Assembly (NCBI GenBank): GCA_003487005.1
Contig: DNFG01000332.1
Location: 1 to 8,931, forward strand
Length of the DNA: 8,931 nt
DNA from: Bryobacterales bacterium
GTDB taxonomy: Bacteria > Acidobacteriota > Terriglobia > Bryobacterales > Bryobacteraceae
Direction: 5' to 3'
The number at the start of each line of letters is the position of its first letter. The first letter of the stretch is position 1. Below the pieces are notes generated by a model that saw nothing but the letters and a program-made list of their open reading frames with translations, made no database searches and was not told where the DNA came from. Shown in pieces: positions 1-5,541 of the stretch. The translations under genes and the position numbers were made by a program.

Positions 1-236
1 ATCCAGTCGTGGCCGCCATCGCCGGCGCAGAGGAGGGTGTCGCCGTGGCGCTGCCACTGGCGGGCGGAGTCCTCGGCGGTGTCGCGGATTTTGAGGCGGG
101 TCCACCCCTCGAGTTTGGGGCCGGGCATGACGTCGATCCAGCCCGCGGGTTCACGGTCGAGCAGGCTTTTCTGTTGGGCGGCGAGCGGCAGGGCGAGCAG
201 CGCGGCCGCGGCGAGTGCGTTAGTCCAGAAGTTCAC
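1..236 (-). CDS. Secreted DUF1080 / 3-keto-disaccharide hydrolase-like protein (N-terminal 78 residues, cut by the left edge)
   Basis: I translated this frame by hand on the minus strand; it stays open to the window edge. The GTG at 236-234 is preceded by GGAG seven bases upstream, a good ribosome binding site. Residues 7-20 form a hydrophobic, Ala/Leu-rich segment ending in LPLAAQQ, which looks like a signal peptide with cleavage near residue 20, so the product is probably exported. The region after it (GWIDV, then LEGW at 42-45, then DTLLCAGDGGHDW at 66-78) resembles the start of DUF1080 domains, a concanavalin A-like fold found in many secreted sugar-active proteins. The n-region lacks basic residues from this start. 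An alternative in-frame GTG at 284-282 would add 16 residues including RRIWR and give a positive n-region, but it has no clear ribosome binding site. The gene overlaps the end of fabD by 17 nt in another frame, so it is probably translationally coupled. The family call is moderate because most of the domain is outside the window. Confidence 0.68.
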   Translation of the reverse strand, partial: MNFWTNALAAAALLALPLAAQQKSLLDREPAGWIDVMPGPKLEGWTRLKIRDTAEDSARQWQRHGDTLLCAGDGGHDW

Positions 237-1152
237 GAAGTTTCTCCAAATCCGCCGGGTCGCCGAACTTGGCGCTGCGGGCACCCGGATCAATCTGTTT
301 CAATAAACCACACAAGACGGCGCCCTGTCCCACTTCGACGAAGCGGGTGACGCCCTGATCGAGGAGCAGGCGGATGGAATCGGTCCAGCGGACGGGGCTG
401 GGGACCTGGCGATAGAGGCCTTCGCGGGCGGCGGCGCCACTGGTGACGAGGGCGGCATCGACATTATTGACGAGGGGGCAGCCCAGGCCAGCGAACGGGG
501 CGGCGTCGAGGTCGGCCTTGAGGCGCTGCTGGGCGGGTTCCATCAGGGAGCAGTGGAAGGGGGCGCTGACGGGCAGGGGGACGGCGCGTTTGGCTCCGGC
601 GGCCTTGGCGAGATCGTTGGCGCGGGCGACGGCGCCGGCATGGCCGGCGATAACGAGTTGGGTAGGCGAATTGAAATTGGCTGCGGAGACAACTTCGCCC
701 TCGGCGGCTTCGGCGAGGATCCGGTCCACCTGATCGAGCGGGGGCATCAGCCAGGCGGCCATGGCGCCGACGCCGGCGGGGACGGCTTCCTGCATATAAC
801 GGCCGCGGTTGCGGACAATGCGGACGGCATCCTCGAACCGGAGCGACCCGGCGGCGACGAGCGCGGAGTATTCGCCAAGGCTGTGGCCCGCGACGAAATC
901 GGGCCGGTAGCCGAGTTCATTGAGAACGGCGAAAGCGGCGGCTGAGACGGTGAGCAAGGCGGGCTGGGTATTTTCGGTGAGTTTGAGCTGATCGTCGGGG
1001 CCTTCGAAACAGAGCGTGGAGAGGGGGAAGCCAAGGGCGCTATCGGCCTGCTCGAAAATGGCGCGCGCGGCGGGGAACTGGGTGGCGAGCGCCTGGCCCA
1101 TTCCGGCCGCCTGCGAACCCTGGCCCGGGAAGAGAAAAGCGATTTTGGACAT
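220..1152 (-). CDS. fabD: Malonyl-CoA:ACP transacylase (ACP S-malonyltransferase)
   Basis: This cytosolic enzyme moves the malonyl group from CoA to acyl carrier protein and so supplies the extender unit for type II fatty acid synthesis. The 310-residue length is normal for FabD. The N-terminal FLFPGQGSQ holds the oxyanion-hole Gln11. GHSLGEYSAL carries the nucleophile Ser91. Arg116 in NRGRYMQEAVPAG matches the Arg that binds the malonyl carboxylate. His200 in SAPFHCSLM is the catalytic base, and Gln250 in RQVPSPVRW is the conserved Gln. These numbers almost equal those of E. coli FabD (Ser92, Arg117, His201, Gln250), so the enzyme should be active. The ATG at 1152-1150 has GGAGG three bases upstream, a strong though tightly spaced site. 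Other fab genes are absent from the window, so fabD here stands apart from a classical fab cluster. The downstream neighbour is the overlapping DUF1080-like gene, and the upstream neighbour is a divergent RND pump. Confidence 0.96.
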   Translation of the reverse strand: MSKIAFLFPGQGSQAAGMGQALATQFPAARAIFEQADSALGFPLSTLCFEGPDDQLKLTENTQPALLTVSAAAFAVLNELGYRPDFVAGHSLGEYSALVAAGSLRFEDAVRIVRNRGRYMQEAVPAGVGAMAAWLMPPLDQVDRILAEAAEGEVVSAANFNSPTQLVIAGHAGAVARANDLAKAAGAKRAVPLPVSAPFHCSLMEPAQQRLKADLDAAPFAGLGCPLVNNVDAALVTSGAAAREGLYRQVPSPVRWTDSIRLLLDQGVTRFVEVGQGAVLCGLLKQIDPGARSAKFGDPADLEKLRELLD

Positions 1153-1161
1153 AAACCTCCA

Positions 1162-1167
1162 ATTATA
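1162..1167 (-). promoter_or_regulatory. Candidate -10 box (TATAAT) of fabD
   Basis: On the minus strand the sequence reads TATAAT followed by TGGAGGTTT and then the fabD ATG. It is a perfect -10 hexamer in GC-rich DNA, but no good -35 lies 16-18 bp upstream. The spacing is odd: transcription starting about seven bases downstream would leave a leader of only a few bases and cut into the ribosome binding site. Either the fabD mRNA is nearly leaderless, or the box is chance and the real promoter lies further upstream. Confidence 0.35.
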
Positions 1168-1207
1168 TCGCCGCCTGACTCCGGGCAGTAACTTTCCGGT
1201 ACTCTGG

Positions 1208-1221
1208 TGACATCCCTGTCA
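1208..1221. promoter_or_regulatory. 14-bp palindrome TGACA-N4-TGTCA, possible operator
   Basis: The sequence TGACATCCCTGTCA has perfect 5-bp arms around a 4-bp centre and lies 38 bp before the GTG of the RND pump gene. RND pumps are often controlled by TetR- or MarR-type repressors that bind such palindromes. No regulator gene is in the window, so a role as operator is inference. Short palindromes of this size also occur by chance. Confidence 0.3.
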
Positions 1222-1243
1222 GATAGATCCGCGTCCACAGCAA

Positions 1244-1248
1244 GGGAG
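1244..1248 (+). promoter_or_regulatory. Probable ribosome binding site (GGGAG) of the RND pump gene
   Basis: GGGAG ends 11 bases before the GTG at 1260. The spacing is slightly long, but this is the only purine-rich stretch ahead of the start. It supports GTG 1260 over later in-frame ATG codons, which would remove the conserved N-terminus and the start of the first membrane helix. Confidence 0.5.
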
Positions 1249-1259
1249 ATCGTCAGTCC

Positions 1260-4200
1260 GTGCGTTTATCAGAAATCTGCGTTCAACGGCCCGTTTTCGC
1301 CTTCATGCTCATCATGTTCCTGGTGGTGATGGGCTTCTTCAGCTTTCTGGGGTTGGGGGTGGATCTGTTCCCGAAGTCCGATCCGGCGACGGTGTATGTG
1401 AACTACCGATTGCCGGGGGCGAGTCCGGAGGAGGTTGTCTCGCAGATGGTGCTGCCGCTGGAGGAGGCGGTGTCGTCGATCTCGGGCATCGACGAACTGC
1501 GCTGTATCACGAGCGAAAACGGCGGGTTCATGGTCATCACGTTCATCCTGGAGAAGGATATCGGCGAGGCGGTGGAGGACGTACGCGAGAAGGTGTCGGG
1601 GGCTCAGCGCCAGTTGCCGGTGAACGCGTTGCCGCCGACGGTGCGCAAGGCGGACCCGGATTCGGACCCGGTGGTGACGCTGGCCCTCTATGGCGACCGG
1701 CCGATTCGCGAGATCACGGAAGTGGCGGACAAGATCGTCCGGCGGGGACTGGAGACCGTAGACGGGGTGGCGTCGATCGACCTGTCGGGCGGGCGCAAAC
1801 GTCAGATCAACCTGATGCTGGACATCAACAAGATGAACGGCTACAGCCTGACGGCCCAGGACGTGGAGCGGGCGGTCCGGCAGGAGAACATCGAATCTCC
1901 GGGCGGGCGGATGGTGCGCGGGGCTTCGGAAGTGGGCGTCCGGACGATGGGCCGGGTCGAGACGATCGAGCAGTTCAACGACATCATCATCAAGAACGCG
2001 GGCGGGGTGCCGATTCGCTTCCGCGATATCGGTTATGCCGAAGACGCGATGGCGGAGCGGCGGTCGTTCGCGTACTACCAGAGCAAGCCCGCGGTGATCA
2101 TGGAGATCCGCCGCCAGACCGGACTGAACACCGTGAAGGTGGTGGACACGATCCTGGCGCGGGTGCCCGAGATCAGCGACCAGTTGCCGGGCGGGCTGAA
2201 GTTGGCCGTAATCAAGGAACAGGCCACCTACATCAAGAAGTCGGTGGAATCGCTCGAAGAGCACCTGATTTTTGGGTCCCTGTTCGCTTCGCTGATCATC
2301 TGGCTGTTCATTCGGGACTGGCGGACGGTGCTGATCTCCGCCATTGCGATTCCGACGTCGATCATCACCACCTTCTCGGTGATGCGCTACCTCGATTACA
2401 CGCTGAATTCGATGACCCTGCTGGCGCTGACGCTCGCGGTCGGCATCGTGATCGACGACGCGATCATTGTGCTCGAGAACATCTATCGCTGGCTGGAGGA
2501 AAAGCCGGGCATCGATCCCAAGGCGGCGGCCATTGGCGCCACGCGCGAGATCTCGCTGGCGGTGGTGGCGACGACGATCTCACTGGTGATCATCTTCGTC
2601 CCGATCGCCTTCACGTCCGGTTACGCGAAGCGGTACCTGAACGAGTTCGGCTCGACGATGGCCTTTTCGATCATGGTGTCCATGCTGGTGGCGTTCACGC
2701 TGACGCCCACGCTGAGCGCGCGGGTGCTGAAGATCAAGCGGAAAGGCGAGGGCGGCGGAGCGCCGCACGGCCACAAGGTGACTTCGCTGGAGCGCGGCTA
2801 TCTCCGTCTGCTGGACTGGTCGCTGGCGCACCGCTGGGTGATTGTGCTGGTCAGTGTCGTGACATTTGCTTCGACGTTCCCGCTATACCAGAACATCGGC
2901 CGCGACTGGATGCCGCAGGAGGACCAGTCCGAACTCGGCATCTCGATGGAGACGCCCGAGGGCACCTCGCTCGAAGCCACCGAGCGGATCTCCCTGGAAG
3001 TCGCCCGCAAGATCGAAAAGGTGCCGGGGGTGATCGGCATTGTCCCCTCCTCCGCGGCTTTTCTCGACCGGGTTCAGCAGGTGCAGATGACGATTCTGCT
3101 CGCGTCCCCCTCCGAGCGCGGCCCGCTGAACAATGTGGCCAACGGGATTCGCGACATCCTGCGCGATTACGCGTACCTGAGGCCCGCTTTGCGTTTCCCG
3201 AATGCGCTGGGCGGCCGCGAGACCTTCTCGCCCATTCGCGGCACGATTCTGGGCCCGGACCTACAGCAACTCGCCCCCATCGCCCGCGAGGCGGTCGCGC
3301 GCCTGATGCAGCAGAAGGAACTGGCCGACATGCGCGCCAATCTGCAGTTCTCGAATCCTGAGATGCAGGTGAAGATCGACCGGCAACTCGCCTCCGATCT
3401 CGGCGTGCGCGTTTCCGACGTGGCCAGCGCGGTCCGGTTGCTGATGTCCGGCGACGACGAGATCAGCACGTATAAGGAGGGCGGGGAACAGTATCTCGTC
3501 ACGATGCGCCTGATGCCGGGGCAGCGCGACGATCAGGAAGTGCTGAGCCGCCTGCTGGTGCCCTCTTCACGCCTGGGCCTGATCCGCCTGGATTCGATCG
3601 CTTCGATCGAGCGCGGCGCCGGGCCATCGCGAGTGGACCGCTTCGCCCGTCAGTACGGCATCGGCCTTTACGGCAACGTTGCCGAGGGCTACACGCTCGG
3701 TGTCGCCGCCGCGAAGGTGCAGGAGGTCTTTGATGGTCTCAGCCTGCCACCGGGCTACCGCCTGTTGTTCTCGGGCCAGGTCCGGATTCTGGAGGAGACC
3801 ACCGCGAATATGGTACTGGCGATTTCGCTGGCGTCCATCTTCATGTACATGGTGCTCGCCGCGCAGTTCGAGTCGCTGACTCACCCGTTCATCATCCTGA
3901 TGACGCTACCGCTGTCGATTCCCTTCGCGCTGTTCAGCCTGATGATCACCGGGCGTTCGATGAACCTGTTTTCGGCCCTCGGCATCCTGCTACTCCTGGG
4001 GATCGTCAAGAAGAACGGTATTTTGCAGATTGATGCAATGAACAGGCTATTGAAAGAGGGCATGCCGCTGCGGGAGGCCATTCTCGAAGCCAACCGGATT
4101 CGGCTCAGGCCCATCCTGATGACCACCTTCTCGATCATTGCGGGCCTCGCGCCCACGGCCATCGCCATCGGGACCGGCGCCGCCACCCGTTCCGCCATCG

Positions 4201-4349
4201 CCATCACGATCATCGGCGGACAGACGCTCTGCCTGATTCTGACGCTGCTCGTGGTGCCGGTCGGCTACAGCTATCTTGAAGACACGCGCGCCTGGCTGGC
4301 CCGCCGCCGCGGTGTTTCGCCCTCGCCCTCCGCGGCTGCCGGGGATTAA
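1260..4349 (+). CDS. RND efflux transporter permease, HAE1 (AcrB/MdtB-like) family
   Basis: This inner-membrane, proton-driven pump subunit should export hydrophobic or amphiphilic compounds as a trimer, normally with a periplasmic adaptor and an outer-membrane channel. At 1029 residues it has the usual family length. The start VQRPVFAFMLIMF (8-20) leads into helix 1. A large periplasmic loop follows to about residue 335, then helices 2-6 (about 337-490), a cytoplasmic linker, helix 7 (about 525-543), a second periplasmic loop to about 850, and helices 8-12 to about 1005. Proton-relay residues are present: Asp399-Asp400 in LAVGIVIDDAIIVLEN, Lys918 in GIVKKNGIL and Arg950 in RIRLRPILMT, matching AcrB Asp407/408, Lys940 and Arg971. 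The DD pair with the VLEN motif indicates HAE1 rather than the heavy-metal HME group. The start codon is GTG. No adaptor or channel gene is adjacent, so partners must be encoded elsewhere. Codon choice shifts from G-ending to C-ending along the gene. The substrate cannot be told from sequence. Confidence 0.95.
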   Translation: MRLSEICVQRPVFAFMLIMFLVVMGFFSFLGLGVDLFPKSDPATVYVNYRLPGASPEEVVSQMVLPLEEAVSSISGIDELRCITSENGGFMVITFILEKDIGEAVEDVREKVSGAQRQLPVNALPPTVRKADPDSDPVVTLALYGDRPIREITEVADKIVRRGLETVDGVASIDLSGGRKRQINLMLDINKMNGYSLTAQDVERAVRQENIESPGGRMVRGASEVGVRTMGRVETIEQFNDIIIKNAGGVPIRFRDIGYAEDAMAERRSFAYYQSKPAVIMEIRRQTGLNTVKVVDTILARVPEISDQLPGGLKLAVIKEQATYIKKSVESLEEHLIFGSLFASLIIWLFIRDWRTVLISAIAIPTSIITTFSVMRYLDYTLNSMTLLALTLAVGIVIDDAIIVLENIYRWLEEKPGIDPKAAAIGATREISLAVVATTISLVIIFVPIAFTSGYAKRYLNEFGSTMAFSIMVSMLVAFTLTPTLSARVLKIKRKGEGGGAPHGHKVTSLERGYLRLLDWSLAHRWVIVLVSVVTFASTFPLYQNIGRDWMPQEDQSELGISMETPEGTSLEATERISLEVARKIEKVPGVIGIVPSSAAFLDRVQQVQMTILLASPSERGPLNNVANGIRDILRDYAYLRPALRFPNALGGRETFSPIRGTILGPDLQQLAPIAREAVARLMQQKELADMRANLQFSNPEMQVKIDRQLASDLGVRVSDVASAVRLLMSGDDEISTYKEGGEQYLVTMRLMPGQRDDQEVLSRLLVPSSRLGLIRLDSIASIERGAGPSRVDRFARQYGIGLYGNVAEGYTLGVAAAKVQEVFDGLSLPPGYRLLFSGQVRILEETTANMVLAISLASIFMYMVLAAQFESLTHPFIILMTLPLSIPFALFSLMITGRSMNLFSALGILLLLGIVKKNGILQIDAMNRLLKEGMPLREAILEANRIRLRPILMTTFSIIAGLAPTAIAIGTGAATRSAIAITIIGGQTLCLILTLLVVPVGYSYLEDTRAWLARRRGVSPSPSAAAGD

Positions 4350-4405
4350 GACCTTTCCCGCATTGAATTGTGCCACCCGGTGTGCTGAACTGGATTCAGG
4401 ACGTC

Positions 4406-4612
4406 ATGACGCGCAAAAGCAAAAGCAGCAAACTCGAGCAGCCCCTTCCGGTCGCCGCGCCGAAACGGGGGAAGAGCAAGTCCAGTGCGCGTTGTGTGGT
4501 TTGTGGCAGTGATGTCGCACAATTCTCCACTGAAGAGCTGTGCTGGGTCTGTCGCCGGTTGAAGATTTCGGCATGGCGGGAAGCTGACACCCAAAGCGCG
4601 ATGCAGGAATAG
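4406..4612 (+). CDS. Small basic zinc-ribbon-like protein, unknown function
   Basis: I do not recognise this gene. From the ATG at 4406 it encodes 68 residues. The N-terminal 28 are rich in Lys, Arg and Ser (MTRKSKSSK, then KRGKSKSSAR) and are probably disordered. Then come two cysteine pairs, CVVC at 30-33 and CWVC at 46-49, separated by 12 residues. This is typical of a zinc ribbon or zinc knuckle, so metal binding is likely and nucleic-acid or protein binding possible. The C-terminus is short and polar. An in-frame GTG at 4370 would give 80 residues, but the sequence before it is pyrimidine-rich; AGGA at 4398-4401 favours the ATG. The gene starts 56 bp after the RND pump stop on the same strand, so it may be read from the same transcript. 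It ends 5 bp from the convergent mu-crystallin-family gene. The cysteine spacing argues for a real gene, but confidence is moderate. Confidence 0.66.
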   Translation: MTRKSKSSKLEQPLPVAAPKRGKSKSSARCVVCGSDVAQFSTEELCWVCRRLKISAWREADTQSAMQE

Positions 4613-4617
4613 AGAGG

Positions 4618-5541
4618 CTACCGCGCCCGTTCGTAAACCAGCGCGGCGGCGGCGATATCCTGCACGCCCAACCCCAGCGATTTGAAGAGCGTTACACCGT
4701 CTGGCCGGACGAAATCCGGCTTGGCCAGCAGCGTACCCAACTCCGCCAGCGGCCATTGCGGCCACGCTTCCGCCGGTTTCACCAGCAGCAGGTCGCCCGC
4801 CTCGATCCGCGCCTGTTCGAGCGAATCCACCGCAATCAGCGCGGTTCGTTCCACAGTTTCAGGCGGCACTTCGCGACGCCCCGCCTGATTCGAGCCGGCC
4901 GCGTTCACGTGCGCATGCGCGCTGAGCCAGGCATCCTCGAAGACCGGGTCTTTCGCAAAAGTGCAGGTGATGACGACATCCGCTCCGCGCACGGCCGTTT
5001 CCGCGCTCTCCACCGCTTGCACCGCCACGCCGAAACTCTCCGTCGCGCGCGCCGCGAAGCCGTCGCGGTTTTCGGCTTTCCGGCTGTAGACACGCACGTC
5101 GCGAATGCCCGGGCGGACCGTCAGCACGGCCTCCAGTTGGGTCCAGGACTGAAAGCCGGAGCCGATCAAGGCGACGGACTTCACCGTGGCCGGCGCCAGC
5201 AGGTCCGTCGCCACGCCAGTCGCGGCGCCGGTCCGGATCTGGCCCAGGGCGTTGGCGTCGATCAGGGCGAGGGGTGCGGCGGTCCGGGCGTCGTAGAGAA
5301 GCACATGGAAGTGCATCGCGCCGTGGCGGACGTTGGTCGAGTAGATTTTCGCGCCGTAGTAGCCGCCGGTCCAGCCGGCGAGTTGATGCAGGACACTACC
5401 CGTGGCCGGCACCACCAGGCGGCGCCGGGGTTGATTGACCGCCGTACCGCCTGCCAGTGCCTCGAATGAACCGCGAACCGCCGCCACGGCGTCCCGCATG
5501 GGCAGCAGGCGCCGGACGTCGTCCTCGGTCAGATGCAGCAT
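4618..5541 (-). CDS. Ornithine cyclodeaminase / mu-crystallin family NAD(P)-dependent enzyme
   Basis: This family includes ornithine cyclodeaminase, archaeal alanine dehydrogenase, ketimine reductase and 1-pyrroline-2-carboxylate reductase. The 307-residue length is normal. Substrate-side features are PRRR at 38-41, Lys65 in YGAKIYST and Arg103 in GQIRTGAATG. The Rossmann part has the nucleotide-binding motif IGSGFQ (126-131) and VNAAGSN (212-218). The C-terminus TLFKSLGLGVQDIAAA is a family hallmark. In ornithine cyclodeaminase the position after the VNAxG motif holds a catalytic Asp (Asp228 in the Pseudomonas enzyme); here it is Asn218. I therefore doubt that it deaminates ornithine and favour an amino-acid dehydrogenase or imine reductase. 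The ATG at 5541 follows the aceE stop with no gap (TAAATG), with GGATCCGG just before as a weak ribosome site, so translation is probably coupled to aceE. An alanine dehydrogenase making pyruvate would fit this context, but the substrate is unproven. Confidence 0.9.
   Translation of the reverse strand: MLHLTEDDVRRLLPMRDAVAAVRGSFEALAGGTAVNQPRRRLVVPATGSVLHQLAGWTGGYYGAKIYSTNVRHGAMHFHVLLYDARTAAPLALIDANALGQIRTGAATGVATDLLAPATVKSVALIGSGFQSWTQLEAVLTVRPGIRDVRVYSRKAENRDGFAARATESFGVAVQAVESAETAVRGADVVITCTFAKDPVFEDAWLSAHAHVNAAGSNQAGRREVPPETVERTALIAVDSLEQARIEAGDLLLVKPAEAWPQWPLAELGTLLAKPDFVRPDGVTLFKSLGLGVQDIAAAALVYERAR

Larger units (their letters stand above)
1153..1259. promoter_or_regulatory. Divergent intergenic region between fabD and the RND pump gene
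   Basis: These 107 bp are the longest non-coding stretch in the window and must hold control signals for both genes. On the fabD side there is a TATAAT box and a GGAGG ribosome site. On the pump side there is a 14-bp palindrome at 1208-1221 and GGGAG at 1244-1248 before the GTG start. I could not identify a convincing sigma-70 promoter pair for the pump. Confidence 0.7.

Noticed and set aside
553..945. A 130-codon Gly-rich plus-strand frame inside fabD
   Set aside because: Antisense to fabD, with Gly/Asp/Ala composition that simply mirrors the GC-rich codons of the real gene.
747..1238. A minus-strand frame overlapping the 5' part of fabD and running into the intergenic region
   Set aside because: Ser/Pro/Arg-rich out-of-frame reading of fabD; the fabD frame has all catalytic motifs and a strong ribosome site.
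1269..2264. A 331-codon minus-strand frame opposite the RND pump gene
   Set aside because: Rich in His, Arg and Asp with no recognisable domain, and fully covered by the conserved pump gene on the other strand.
4601..4630. A possible bidirectional terminator between the convergent small zinc-ribbon gene and the mu-crystallin-family gene
   Set aside because: Only 5 bp separate the two stops, and I see no stable hairpin followed by a T run on either strand.
4756..5469. A 237-codon plus-strand frame opposite the mu-crystallin-family gene
   Set aside because: Arg/His-rich shadow of a gene with clear family motifs; no ribosome site or domain supports it.
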